Counted from the stretch's first letter, positions 45,881-56,800 are shown. The stretch: DNA of 64,000 nucleotides from Persicaria tinctoria (GCA_037127255.1 JBANSL010000009.1:35733475-35797474); one strand, 5' to 3'. The notes: generated from the sequence alone by a model not told the origin. Program-made: numbers and translations.

Positions 45881-46109
45881 TAGTTGCTGAAAAGCCATGT
45901 TTAACCTCTTCCCTTATAAATTATGATATAGGTTAGAAACCCCGTTATTAAATATATCCAATTTGAAGTGGAATATTAAAAAAAAAACATATCAATAGAA
46001 TCTCAATTTTATGTAAGGACGTTAAATTATATTTTTCTTCATTTTCTTTAGATTACTTTATCCTATTTCTTTTTTTTTTGGTCCATTAGTCCATTAAAAT
46101 AAGAGGAAG

Positions 46110-46474
46110 GAGGATTATCAAGAGACATGCAAATGTACTGCTCTACATACAAAGGTTGTTGCAGTCTGTTTGGGTCTGCATAGTGCAACAAAGAGAAGCC
46201 CTCGGAAAGTGATCCTAGAAGGCGACAATCAAGTATTAATCAAGGCAATAGAGGGAAATATAAACGTCAACTAGAAAATCATGCATCATGTGGAGAAGAT
46301 TCACTCTATGGCTACCAACTTTCGATCAAATTGAATTCAGGCATTGCTTCAGAGAAGCTAACAGAGTTGTTGACTACATAGCTAGACATGACATCATGTG
46401 TAATAATCTACTCTCACTTTTAATAGGGATCTGTATTTCATCATCCTTCAGGATGATCATGGAGGTGTTTTACG
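46110..46474 (+). pseudogene. LINE RNase H relic
   Basis: Plus-strand blocks read LHTKVVAVCLGLHSATKRSP, KVILEGDNQVLIKAIEGN and FRHCFREANRVVDYIARHD. These are C-terminal plant RNase H (RVT_3) motifs including the EGD aspartate and the REAN...D signature. A stop (TAG at 46273) and a frame change interrupt it. The hAT element at 46475 is inserted just downstream. Confidence 0.6.
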
Positions 46475-46973
46475 CAGTGGCAGAGCCAGGATTCTCGGTC
46501 GGGGGTGTTAAAAAATTTCGTGAAATCAATTTTTTGGTCTATACTTTTTAAGAATATTTTTTTAAAAACATATTGAAAAAACACTAAAATTGTGATTTTT
46601 GGAAATGTTTTTTTTTTTGTATTTAAATAGTTGAGAGTAACAAAAAAAAAATAGAAGAGAAACAAACAATATTGAAAGAAAAGGTTAAATGTATAATTTA
46701 AATATAAATATGACATTTTTTTTAATGAAATAGTTGTTAGAAATAAAAAGTATAGAGAGAAATGGAGAAGAATTAATGATATAGTAAAATAAATAAAAAG
46801 TGAAGGAGTTGAGAATTGAACCCGTCCAAGACCTTTTGGTTTTAATTACCCTTCATTCATTCCTTACCACTTGAGCTAGATAGAACTCTTGTTCAAAAAT
46901 ACAAAAAAAATTTAAAATAATTTTTTTTTTGTATTTTTTTCCGCTAGGGGGAGCACCCCTGGCTCAACCACTG
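46475..46973. mobile_element. hAT MITE with perfect 8-bp duplication
   Basis: The left end CAGTGGCAGAGCCAGG and the inverse of the right end CAGTGGTTGAGCCAGG match at 13 of 16 positions. GTTTTACG flanks both sides (46467-46474 and 46974-46981), an exact 8-bp target duplication. The interior is AT-rich without ORFs but contains a tRNA-like block at 46811-46880 on the minus strand. Confidence 0.9.
46811..46880 (-). other. tRNA-like pol III promoter boxes inside the hAT MITE
   Basis: The minus strand reads TAGCTCAAGTGGTA (A-box like, 46878-46865) and 42 bases later GGGTTCAATTCTC (B-box like, 46823-46811). Spacing and sequence match internal pol III promoters of tRNAs and SINEs. It does not fold into an obvious full tRNA. 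Confidence 0.55.
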
Positions 46974-47067
46974 GTTTTACGATCTCCGTAAAAACTCCAA
47001 ATATTTGCCCACTGTAAAAAAAATGAAGGGGGATTAAAATAAGACGAAGGAGAATATTAAAGATAAT

Positions 47068-47254
47068 CCTAACACCGTCCAAAAATACATGTCCTTTTAC
47101 TATTCATGTACGCTTTTTTAGAAACTAAAAACTATATAAAATATTAATTTTTTTAATAGTTATAAACTTATTGATAATAATTTTGTAATTATTAAGCTTA
47201 ACTCCTAAAAAACGTGCTAAAAGTAAAAAGACATGTATTTTTGGACGGAGGGAG
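47068..47254. mobile_element. Degenerate Stowaway-family MITE
   Basis: The right end GGACGGAGGGAG (47243-47254) is the inverse Stowaway terminus. The left end is damaged (CCTAACACCGTCC). Inner blocks TTACTATTCATGTACG and AACTATATAAAATATTAA match the copies at 28420 and 49947. The TA duplication is not clear. Confidence 0.75.
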
Positions 47255-47816
47255 CAATAGGTAAGCCAATAAAGTGTGACTCTTTTATTTTTTTTCTTAA
47301 TGTTATAAAATTGGGAATGTTAATTCCATTGAGCCCATGACCTATCCATGTGATTGGGTGCTGATATTCTTGCTTGAGGGTATGGGATGTTTTTCCTTAA
47401 AAATAACTATCCGTGAGGTGATATGTTGTTACTTAAATTAAAGGGTTATTTTCGGTACTCATGTCAGATGAGATGGAATATTTAATATTATTTACTCTGA
47501 AGATATACTAGCATAATTAAAATTTTCAGTTTACCTTTAAAAATACAATATTGTGTATGTATATATATTCATAATCGATGGTTTAGGTCACCTAGCACCA
47601 ATTATACCTAATTAAATACAGTATATATTTTATATTTTATAAATTATTATTTTTTCTATCCAATGTCATATGAGCATAGTTAATGACAAAATTAGGATTG
47701 CGGTTAAAGGGAACTAAAAAAATTTCGGCCATTTTTTAGTGTCTATATATATAATGCCTGAATTTAACATTTTTAAAACAATAGTGAAGATGTTAAATTT
47801 AGAATAAATAAGTTTC
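47255..47816. other. AT-rich DNA, nothing recognised
   Basis: No ORF, repeat or RNA gene supported. Confidence 0.4.
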
Positions 47817-48492
47817 TTACATCCCTTTACCGATTAAGCTAAATAATTGAAATTTAACATTTTTCTTCTTTGAATTGTTTAAAATTTCAATTACAATCTC
47901 CTTTATTAATTAAAACATGTCATTTTAGAGATTCACACTTTTTTTAAGAAAACAAATAAAAATACAATTATACTCGTAATTATCACTCTATTGTTTTTTT
48001 ACTTTCTCGAAAACTATGTACAACTAATATTTACCTAATCATTACAAGGATAATTTTATAATGGAAGCAAACAAAGAAGCAATGGTCAGTGACTAGATTC
48101 CCGGGGGAGTTGGGGGTAAGTGGTGAGAAGAAAAGTGGTCATTTTAGAGATTGTAATCTCTAAAATTGTATTACATCCCTTTACCGATTAAGCTATATAA
48201 TTGAAATTTAACATCTTTCTTCTTTGAATTGTTTAAAATTTCAATTACAATCTCCTTTATTAATTAAAACATGTCATTTTAGAGATTCACACTTTTTTTA
48301 AGAAAACAAATAAAAATACAATTATACTCGTAATTATCACTCTATTGTTTTTTTACTTTCTCGAAAACTATGTACAACTAATATTTACCTAATCATTACA
48401 AGGACAATTTTATAATGGAAGCAAACAAAGAAACAATGGCCAGTGACTAGATTCCCGGGGGAGTTGGGGGTAAGTGGTGAGAAGAAAAGTGG
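47817..48492. repeat. 322-bp tandem duplication with palindromic spacer
   Basis: 47817-48138 and 48171-48492 are the same length and differ at only a handful of positions (for example CTAAATA/CTATATA, AAGGATA/AAGGACA). The 32-base spacer between them contains ATTTTAGAGATTGTAATCTC followed by TAAAAT, a near-perfect palindrome. Each copy contains CCCGGGGGAGTTGGGGGTAA. The duplication is recent; function unknown. Confidence 0.9.
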
Positions 48493-48539
48493 GTAACACA
48501 CCTTCCCCGCTCTACAATGGAGGACATTACAAATATCCC

Positions 48540-49335
48540 ACTACCAACCAATCAATTAAAAGATAGACTATACTTGTGGTCAAATGGAAATGGATGATTT
48601 ATAACGGCTATTGCATACAAACTCATAACAAATAAGGATATGATGAAATTTGATGATAACCCATGGACTTGGACAGTTAACATCCACCGAAAATAAAATA
48701 AATAAAAACTTTAAGTGAAAATTAAGCCACCAAGACCTCCCCACTACTACTAGCTAGATTAGCCCAAGGGGGTACACATATTCCAACAACGTGTGTCTTT
48801 TGCAACACCATAGCCGAGGGTGATGTGCACATCTTCCTTGAATGCAACTGTTATAACAGAAATAAGTTTCTGAAAACGAAAGATTGAATCGATATACAAA
48901 CTCTTCGATCTTAATCAATCCAGAGACATAAGACCAATAATTGGCACTACTTGGAAAACGACTGAATAATGAGGATAAACAGACTTTGACCTTTGCTTGG
49001 TGGACAATATGACATATAAGAAATCAAATTACGTTAAAAAATGAAGCATCGCATCCACCTCAACGATGGAGCATATGATGAGATCTCATAGAGAGAATTG
49101 GGAAAAATCTTGTCAGTTGGAAGAGGATGTGTCAAATGACAATACTTCATATAATAAAATAAAATTACAAAACCAGGTTATGAAGAAAATGAACACAAAA
49201 TAGAGAAGCCTACTTGTTGGTACTTTCAAGCTGAATTTTAATAAATCTACAAGTTTGAATAATGATAGTACAATTGGATTTATCATTCGCAACTAGAAGG
49301 GTCAACCAATCACAATGTTTTTTTATACAAGGCAA
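48540..49335 (+). pseudogene. LINE relic (zf-RVT and RNase H start), plus strand
   Basis: Decayed plus-strand readings include DRLYLWSNGNG and NPWTWTVNIH before the zinc region, CVFCNTIAEGDVHIFLECNC (the zf-RVT C-x2-C ... H ... C pattern) and GTFKLNFNKSTSLNN, STIGFIIRN (RNase H start). The reading stops where the minus-strand LINE begins near 49340, so the plus-strand copy was cut by that insertion or vice versa. Confidence 0.6.
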
Positions 49336-49356
49336 GGATTTGGGGATGGTCAACCG

Positions 49357-49906
49357 CGGTTGAACCACTGCCCAATAGCGTCCTGACGGACGATATCGTC
49401 AATGTCATCAGGCATCAGCTCCATGACAAATGACGTAGAGGAGCCCAAATGTGCCAGTATGTCGGCAACCTGGTTCCACTCTCTAAGGTGTGTGAGAAGC
49501 TAATACTCTCGAATGTGCGGCAGAGGTCGAGAGCATCTAAAACCTCCATTTCAATCTCCCAAGGACACCGCCAGATGCCCTTCAAGACATTGATCAGCAT
49601 CAAGCAGTCTCCTTCCACCTCAAGCCGAGAGAGACCCCTCATCAAAGTAATCTGCAGACCGAACAAAAGACCGCGACATTCAGCTTATACAAGGGACAAA
49701 CGACCAAGGTTCCGTGCGCCACAAGACATAATTGAACCGTGACAATCGCGAATGACAAATCCCGAGGCAGCGAGACCAGGGCTAGTCATAGCACCATCAA
49801 AATTAAGTTTGACAAAGCCTTCAGCGGGTTTTTTCCATTTAACAGTTTTCTGTTTTTTTTGTTCTAGTTTGGCTAGAACCTGTTTTAGCAGTTGTCGTGT
49901 CTTCAT
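49357..49906 (-). pseudogene. LINE RNase H domain
   Basis: 49906-49685 contains KWKKPAEGFVKLNFDGAMTS and ASGFVIRDCHGSI with the first catalytic Asp (NFDG). 49666-49415 contains LSRLEVEGDCLMLINVLKG. A frame change near 49450 leads to VADILAHLGSSTSF and a stop near 49357. This RVT_3-type RNase H is standard at the end of many plant LINE ORF2 proteins. Confidence 0.8.
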
Positions 49907-49946
49907 CTAGCTCATATTTTTGTGCTTTTTTCCAACTAATCATGTA

Positions 49947-50183
49947 CTCCCTCCGTTAATTAAAACTTGACGTTTTACTATTCACGCACGCTTTTTTAGG
50001 TGTTAAAAACTATATAAACTATTAACTTTTTTAATAATATTTATAAACAATTTTATACTTATTACTATTAAGTTTGAATTTATAAAAACAAAATTTTTAA
50101 AAAGTTAATATTTTATATAGTTTTTATCATTCTAAAAAAACGTGCATGAATAGTAAACGACATGTTTTAATTAACAGAGGGAG
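49947..50183. mobile_element. Stowaway-type MITE, 237 bp, inside the LINE
   Basis: It starts CTCCCTCCGTTAATTAAAAC and ends with the inverse GTTTTAATTAACAGAGGGAG. TA lies on both sides (49945-49946 and 50184-50185). Same family as 28420-28657 by shared interior blocks. Confidence 0.9.
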
Positions 50184-50260
50184 TATTATGTAATGGTCTT
50201 TATCCATTCTTCCGTGTTCTTAATGTCGTTGTTGTCAAAGAAGATTTTGTTTCTCATTGA

Positions 50261-51059
50261 CTAGATACCCCAAAGGGAAAAAAGGAGGGTCGATTTCTGA
50301 TTTTCTAAAATATTTGTAAAAATGTCTGTGATTATATTTTTATAGGATTTGTCTACTTTGTCAGTATGTCGGATAATTTGCTCGATTTTTCTGTCCATTC
50401 TCCCTATAAAATATAAGGAAGTTTGACATTCGGTAAAGATATGGGTAGCGTCTTCACCATTATGGTTGCAGAACGGGCACTCTAAAGGGACATGGACTCC
50501 TTTACTTTGCAATCTGACTTTCGTATGAGTCCCGTTTAGAAGGTTTTTCCATATAAAGTTTTTAATCTTAGACGGGCAGTCGATTTTCCAAATCCAATCT
50601 AGTGGGTCAACCAGGCTTCCAATACAATCTTTCTTCAAAATCATTTGAAGAGATATGAACATTAATTATTTCCTCGACGACATCTTGGGGGGGGGGGGGA
50701 ATCTTCTGGTCTTTCTCTATTCCAGGTTTTATCTAGTTTAATGAATTTGTCAACCGTATCCGATTCATCAATTTGGCTACGCAGGCTTTTTTTCTCAAAG
50801 GTCGATGTCTATTTGTAATCAACCACTTATATTTCCAAAACCTAATGGTTTTCCCATTTCCTACTTGCCAGATTAAGGCCGAGCAAAATTCATCCTTAAT
50901 CTCCATCATTTTTCTCCATTGCCAAGAAGTGTTCTTTTTCATGTTGTATTCCCAGATATTACCATCCTTCAGGTATTTTTCCATCACAATTTTTACCCAT
51001 TCGTTAGTAGGATCCACAAGGATTTTCCAGAGGAGTTTCATTTGGAGCGCTTTGTTCAT
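50261..51059 (-). pseudogene. LINE RT-connection and zf-RVT domain
   Basis: 51059-50733 reads NKALQMKLLWKILVDPTNEW and ALIWQVGNGKTIRFWKYKWL, the usual linker. 50662-50261 reads DWIWKIDCPSKIKNFIWKNL, GVHVPLECPFCNHNGEDATH and IFTEC, a complete C-x2-C ... H ... C zinc-binding region. The two parts are in different frames, separated near the G13 run at 50688-50700. Confidence 0.8.
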
Positions 51060-51227
51060 GTCTTTGGTCTTTACTAGTCCTAAACCACCTACTTTCTTTG
51101 GTCTACAAACTTTATCCCAACCGATGAGCGTTTGAACTTTGGGTCCTTGTTCCGGAAAAAATACCTGTTTAGTCTATCGAGATCATTATGGATACTAGTC
51201 GGCAGCATGAAATTTTGCATAATGTAG

Positions 51228-51935
51228 TTAGGTTTTTGCTGCTAGGTTTGCTTTAACTAAGATCGCTCTTCCTTGCCGGGTTAATTCATTTGCTCTCCAT
51301 TTTGTTAGTTGGTTCTTTGATTTACCAAGGACATCTTCAAACGTGTTCTTGTTTACTCTACCATTAATGATCGGACAACCGAGATATTTTTCTAAAGCAG
51401 TCTGATTTGTTATCTGAAGGCATGCCTGGATGCGTAGTTGTTGATCATTTGTGATTCCTTTTGTAACTTGGAAAGAAGATTTTTGGAAGTTTACTTTTTG
51501 TCCAGAAATCTCACAATACTCATCAAGTATAGTTTTCACAATTTGGCACGTTTCCATTGTCGCTCTAGTGAAGATCATTATATCATCCGCAAAAGACAAG
51601 AAAGGTATAGACGCACCGTTCCTAAAGGTCTTGAACCCAATGGTGTTTGGTGATTGATCACTTTGTCTTTGTAGTTTTCTTGCGAGAATCTCAGCACCTA
51701 TGATGAATAGGTACGGAGAGATGGGGTCACCTTGCCTGAGCCCCCTGTGGGGGCGGAAAGTTTCAGTTGGTTCATCATTCACCAGAACAGAGAATGACAC
51801 AGTTTGGATACATTCTTTAATCCAATCACAAAACTTTTTGCATAAGCCGAATTTCGTCATAATAGAGATCAAAAAATCCCAATTCATCATGTGATATGTT
51901 TTTTCCATGTCGAGCTTGACTGCAACTTGTTTGTG
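51228..51935 (-). pseudogene. LINE reverse transcriptase, C-terminal half
   Basis: The reading frame contains VKLDMEKTYHMMNWDFL, GLRQGDPISPYLFIIGAEIL and SFADDIMIFTRA with the catalytic FADD motif (about 51590). QKVNFQKSSFQVTKGI and YLGCPIINGRVNK follow. This is the palm and thumb of a plant L1-type RT that would prime on nicked target DNA. The expected upstream palm strands are absent. Confidence 0.85.
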
Positions 51936-51948
51936 TGTGTATACAGTA

Positions 51949-52657
51949 CGTGGCGGCCGCAGGAATTGCCGGAGGGGGGGGGGGGCGGAATTTTTCGGGG
52001 GGAATTTTGTTTTTCTCAGTATATATAATAAAGAAATTTTTTAAAAATATATTGAATAAAAACCATAAATTATGTTATATTGAAAGAAAACCATAAATGA
52101 TGGTATATAAATATGATATTTTATTCAAAATATTATACAATAATTTAATAATTTATATATATGTGTACTTGATTAAGATTTTTTTTAATATTGAAAGAAA
52201 ATTATAAATTTTTTAAAGAATTTGTCATTGGTAAATAAAAAAATGATAGGATTTGAAAAGAATGATAAAAAACCTCACAAATTATGGTATAAATATGACA
52301 TTAATAGTAAAAAAAATTTCAAGTGAATAAAAATTTGAAGATTTTTTTAAAATATATGTGTAACATAATAAATTACTTATGAAAATATTAAAAGAAAAAT
52401 ATAAAATTTGACATTTATAGTATAAATAAAAAATAGTGAAAAGGAAGGAAGGAGACTTGAACCCATGACCTCAAACAACTTTCCTTCCTTTTACCAACTA
52501 AGCTAGATAAGTTTTGTATTCTCTTTCACACTTTTTTATTTTTTTACCTGATTTTTTTTTTTTTTAAATTTTTAATTTTTTTTTAAAAATACTACGAATT
52601 TCCGTCGCCGGAGGGTGGGGCGGCCGCCCCCCTTGCGGCCCCTTGCAGCCGCCACTG
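51949..52657. mobile_element. hAT-like element with tRNA-like block
   Basis: The left end GTGGCGGCCGCAGG and the inverse of the right end CAGTGGCGGCTGCAAGG match; TACAGTAC (51942-51949) and TACAGTAT (52658-52665) are the likely 8-bp duplication (7 of 8). Ends are GC-rich, the centre AT-rich. A tRNA-like A-box/B-box pair lies at 52451-52505 on the minus strand. It abuts the truncated LINE 5' end. Confidence 0.75.
52451..52505 (-). other. tRNA-like pol III promoter boxes inside the hAT-like element
   Basis: The minus strand reads TAGCTTAGTTGGTAA (A box, 52505-52491) and GGGTTCAAGTCTCC (B box, about 52464-52451). These fit the tRNA A-box (TRGYNNARNNGG) and B-box (GGTTCAANNCC) consensus well. 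The same arrangement is in the hAT at 46475-46973. Confidence 0.6.
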
Positions 52658-52665
52658 TACAGTAT

Positions 52666-53404
52666 ATATGTATATAACTATTTTAACAAATATAGCAAAT
52701 CTTTCTAATAACCTTTTAAGAAAATATGATTTAAAAATTTTAAAAGTATTTTCACAAAAATAATATAACAATATACGTTTTACTACCATTGCCATTTAAC
52801 CCATTTTTTCTAGTAGGGTTTATGCAATTGTTTTGCTTTTTTCTCCGAGATTTGACACTCAAAAACACAAAGGCAACTGTTGTTGTTTGGCACTTTGCCC
52901 TGAAAACCAGCGTAATGTGTTTTCTGAGTCCCCTGCATTTTGTTTTTCTATTTTTCTGTGGGCATTCATCCAACCCTCAAAGTATCAATAATAATAATAT
53001 ATTATATCAATAAATATCGTCCGTTACACATTGCAACAAAATCAGGAAAAAGCAATACAGTAGTAATAGATTCCACGAAAATAATGCTTCTTATTTTGTT
53101 TTATCTTTTATTTTTTAGCAGTAGATAAATTAATAATATAAGATGTGAAAAATGACATTTAATTTGGATATTTTAACCAACTCTTCATTATTGCATAAAT
53201 GGATTTTTTTTTGTTAGGAAATAATTCGAGATCAGATATATCTGAATTTCGATGGCCGACAAGTCGGCAGACGGAAATCCTTTAATACATAAGTGGAAGA
53301 TTGCATACACAAGAAAATCGTTTTCTACGTTTAATTTATTTTATTGAATTAGTTTTTTCCCCTAATCTAAATAATCACTTACTCTTTTTATTCGAAATAT
53401 ATAC
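52666..53404. other. AT-rich DNA, nothing recognised
   Basis: Short open frames have no domain similarity. No repeat ends or RNA genes seen. Confidence 0.4.
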
Positions 53405-54030
53405 AAGGATGCTTATTTAATTTTGACGGTTTTGTTAGTGTGGAATAATAAAACTGATGTAAAGTCCTCCTTGCACACACACACACCAAAACCCGACCCG
53501 ACCCGACCGCCCGGAAAATTTCCGACCCGAACCCGGAAATTTCGACCCGGAAATTTTTTTCGACCCGAACCCGAAAAACCGGAAATTTTCCGGGTCATCC
53601 GGGTTTCGACCCGGTGACCCGATTGACCCGATAATTTTGACCCGATTTTACCCGATTGACCCGGTGACCCGGTTGATTTTTAATTAAATATAATTAATTT
53701 TTTATATATATAATTAAAATTTATTGCAAAATTATCAAATCATGATTTTTTTAATTTAAAAAAGAAAAAAATGACAAACCCGAAATCGACCGGAAATGAC
53801 CCGAAACCCGGTCAAACCCGGGTTCTACTCAACCCGAAAATACCCGGGACCCGTTTTACCCGGAACCCGTTTTACCCAAGACCCGAAGTGACCCAACCCG
53901 AACCCGACCCGAATGACCCGTTTGACAGGTCTACACATACATGATTGTCTAATGAATGAAACCCTCAAGGACTTTACATCAGTTTTATCATTCTACACTA
54001 ACAAAACCGTCAAAATTAAATAAGCATCCT
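53405..54030. repeat. Inverted 65-70-bp repeats around an ACCCG-rich segment
   Basis: 53405-53473 (AAGGATGCTTATTTAATTTT ... GATGTAAAGTCC) is repeated inverted at 53966-54030 with about two mismatches. Each arm joins the 3' end of the copia pol to the LTR end sequence TGTAGAATGATAAAACTGATG. Between them lies an ACCCG/GACCCG-rich segment (about 53488-53932) whose right end, inverted, reads TAGACCTGTCAAACGGG, a hAT-like terminus with a CACATACA octamer outside. Its left end is missing or altered. Confidence 0.75.
53488..53932. mobile_element. ACCCG-rich hAT-like fragment
   Basis: Dense ACCCG and GACCCG motifs flank an AT-rich middle, like the ends of the hAT at 29001-29710. Only the right terminus is recognisable, so it appears truncated. 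CACATACA follows it (53933-53940), and a similar CACACACA precedes the left side. Confidence 0.5.
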
Positions 54031-54973
54031 TATATAAATCGAGGAACAACTGCCGAGGTAAACCCTTGGTGAAGATATCAGCGTACTGATAGGAGGATGG
54101 GACATGGAGAACACGAACATGTCCAAGAGCAACCTTGTCCCGAACGAAGTGGAGATCGAGCTCAATGTGCTTCGTGCGCTGATGCTGGACTGGGTTGCTG
54201 GCCAGATAGACGGCGGAGACGTTATCGGTGTAGACCAGGGTGGCCTTCTGAAGAGGGCAGCAGAGCTCAAGGACGAGATTGCGCAGCCATGAGCACTCAG
54301 AGACAACGTTGGCGACGCCCCTGTACTCAGCCTCGACGCTAGAGCGAGACACCACATACTGACGCTTTGCCGACCACGACACAAGAGTGTCGTTGAGGAA
54401 GACATAGTAGTCAGACGTGTGTCAGGACAACCACCCCAATCCGCATCAGTGTAAGCGACGAGGTCATGCCGAGAGGAAGGGGTGATCGTGGTGCCCATCT
54501 CGAGGGTACCGCTGATGGACCGGATGATCCACTTCAAGGCCTGAAAGTGCGGTTCCCTAGGCGCATGCATAAATAGGCAGATCTGCTGAACGACATAACT
54601 GATGTCTAGCCGAGTAAACGTGAGATACTGCAACGCACCGGCGAGACTCTGGTACAACGTCGGATCATCAAACAGAGGACTAGAGTGAGCACTGAGCTTG
54701 TTGGAGGTATCCACATGGCTTGAAGTTGCTCATCTTGGCCCGATCAACAATTTCGGCAGCATACTTACTCTGAGATAGAAACAACCCAGACGCATGATGT
54801 TGCACAGCGACGCCCAAGAAGTAAGACAACGGACCCAAATCTGACATGGCGAACTCGGCACTCAACTGGGCAATAATAGACGTCCGAAGAGCATCAGAAG
54901 AGGCAGTGAGGATGATGTCGTCGACATATAGTAACAGAAAGGCCATGTCTGTGCCTTTGCGATAGATAAACAT
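53993..54973 (-). pseudogene. copia RT (YVDD region) and RNase H
   Basis: 54973-54680 reads MAFLLLYVDDIILTASSDAL with the YVDD site, then FAMSDLGPLSYFLGV. 54714-54420 (another frame) contains HFQALKWIIRSISGTLEMG and LVAYTDADWGGCPDT. 54382-53993 contains SRSSVEAEYRGVANVVSECS, QHQRTKHIELDLHFVRDKV and YADIFTKGLPRQLFLDL. The last residues (YKDAYLILTVLLV) are not copia-like and come from the junction with foreign DNA. Confidence 0.8.
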
Positions 54974-55144
54974 AGACGTATCCGAGCGGCTGCCAACGAA
55001 GCCTAAACGTAGAAGATGAGATGCAAAGCGTTGGAACCATGCCCGCGGAGCCTGTTTCAGATCATACAGAGAGCGTTTCAGGAGACAAACGTGCTTGGGA
55101 CGATCAATATCAACGAACCCCGGCGGCTGAAACGTATAAACTAT

Positions 55145-56170
55145 CTAATTCAGATGGCCATGCAGAAAGGCGTTCTTGACATCCGGTTGATGAATAGCCC
55201 AATGTCGTGATAACACTAAGCTCAGCACCACTCGGATAGTGGCAGGCTTGACCACGGGGCTCAATGTCTCATCACAATCAATAACTGCCTGCTGAGATCG
55301 ACCATTAACCACAAGACGAGCTTTATAGCGCTCCAATCACCCATTAGAGTGGAACTTGTGGTGGAAGAGCCACATGCAGCGAATGACGTTCGCCTCAAGA
55401 GGGCGAGGAACTAGAACCCATGTACCATTCCTTATAAGGGCCCTGTATTCATCGAGCATAGCCGCCTGCCACTTCGGGTCAAGGAGGGCTGTTTTGTGGG
55501 ATTTGGTGATGGGGGAGAGCGAGGTCGGATTTAAGGCATGACGGATATGGGAAACGATGGGGGCGGCTTTGGTCTGTGCGGCGGGCGCGGCACAAGGCTG
55601 CGGCCGCGGCAAAGGAGCCGCGACAGGGGGGTGTGCCGCAGGCGCAACACGATGCTGCGGCCGCGATAATTGGTGTGACGGGAGGCGGGTTCGGTCTGGT
55701 GGTGTTGGTGGGGAGGGTTCAGAGGAGGTGTTGGTGGGGTGATCGGAGGCGTGCATAGAGACGATATGACGAGGTCTGAATACACCGGATATGCTACGGG
55801 TGTGCGGTCTGGTGATAGAAGGAGGAGGTGGTGGTGGGGGCGGTGTAGGGGGTGAGGCAGGAGCACCGGTAGAGCTATGGGAAGGAGAAAGTGTGGGAAA
55901 GAAGACTCTGACTCCGACTGGGACATAGTAGGTGTGGTAGATCGATGTGAGAGAAGGAGAAGAAAAGGGAAAGCGAGACTCATCAAAAGTGACATGACGT
56001 GACGTGATAAGCTTGTGGCTCTGCACATCGAGGCAAAGATAACCGCGATGATCAGACGGATAGCCTAGGAAGACGCATGGAGTGGAGCGCGGGAAATTTG
56101 ACAAAGATATGAAACACTTGAGACTTGAAATGCAACGGGAAGACCCATAAGAAATGATTGTAATCATCAA
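55145..56170 (-). pseudogene. copia integrase C-terminus and RT N-terminal part
   Basis: The frame contains STPCVFLGYPSDHRGYLCLD and VTFDESRFPF (integrase end), a long Pro/Ser/Thr-rich linker (PPTPPPPPPPPS), then WQAAMLDEYRALIRNGTWVL. A TGA at 55339-55337 interrupts before [12 protein letters not shown], and the frame continues to [14 protein letters not shown] where TAG (about 55145) stops it. Both stops lie inside conserved RT motifs, so they are inactivating. Confidence 0.8.
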
Positions 56171-56204
56171 GAAATAAGAGGTAGTAATTGTGTCTCTTTT
56201 GTAA

Positions 56205-56800
56205 TCAAGCTAATGAATCTCACGAACACATTTTCTTTGCTTGTCACAGATTAAAAATTGGCTTGGAGTTTGGCGTGGGATGAGTACCCTGAAGAGTGGG
56301 CTAAAGTGGTTAAAGAAGGAAGCTAGAGGAAGAGGATAGCACTCCAAGGCTCGAAGAGTAGCTTTTGCAGCAACCATATACCAAATCTGGAAAGCAAGAA
56401 ATGAAAGGGTCTTCGAGAACACTAGCAAAAGTGCTGCATAAATCATACATATCATCAAGTTGCATGTGTACAAGGTCTTACAACATGAGTTCTCCATCCA
56501 CTTCTCATCCGCATTGACTTTGCAGCAAGACCCCATTCATCTACATGAGGATAATTCCCTCAGTTGAAGAGCACATGGTGAAAGCAAAGGGAAGAAGTTG
56601 GGATCAAGGCGCCAAGATTTGACAATTCCTTCATATTCAAAGGCACACCACTTTTTGTTTTTCCTTTGAATCATTTGGTTTGGCTGGTGGCAATTCTGAC
56701 TTCGGCTATATCTTGTAATAGCTTCTATTTCAAAGTAGGATTTTGGGTCTTCGGTGTGCTAAGGCTGTGTGGGGGTAATTCTCTTGATGGATGAGCCGAA
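56205..56800 (+). pseudogene. LINE 3' fragment inserted in the copia
   Basis: The plus strand reads ESHEHIFFACHRLKNWL (end of the zf-RVT region), then RRVAFAATIYQIWKARNERV, the typical post-zinc motif of plant LINEs. It occupies the place of the copia integrase core. Near its end, 56760-56828 forms a hairpin (CTAAGGCTGTGTGGGGGTAA pairing with its near-complement). Confidence 0.65.

Larger units (their letters stand above)
49357..51935 (-). mobile_element. 5'-truncated LINE (RT, zf-RVT, RNase H), minus strand
   Basis: Order on the minus strand: reverse transcriptase from KQVAVKLDMEKTYHM (51930) to about 51228, linker 51059-50733, zf-RVT 50662-50261, RNase H 49906-49357. A Stowaway MITE (49947-50183) sits between the zinc region and RNase H. 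The 5' half (endonuclease and RT N-terminus) is missing, as in most LINE copies. Several frame changes, one at a G-run (50688-50700), make it non-functional. Confidence 0.8.

Noticed and set aside
46811..46880. A real tRNA gene
   Set aside because: Only A-box and B-box similarity; no acceptor stem or anticodon arm pairing was apparent.
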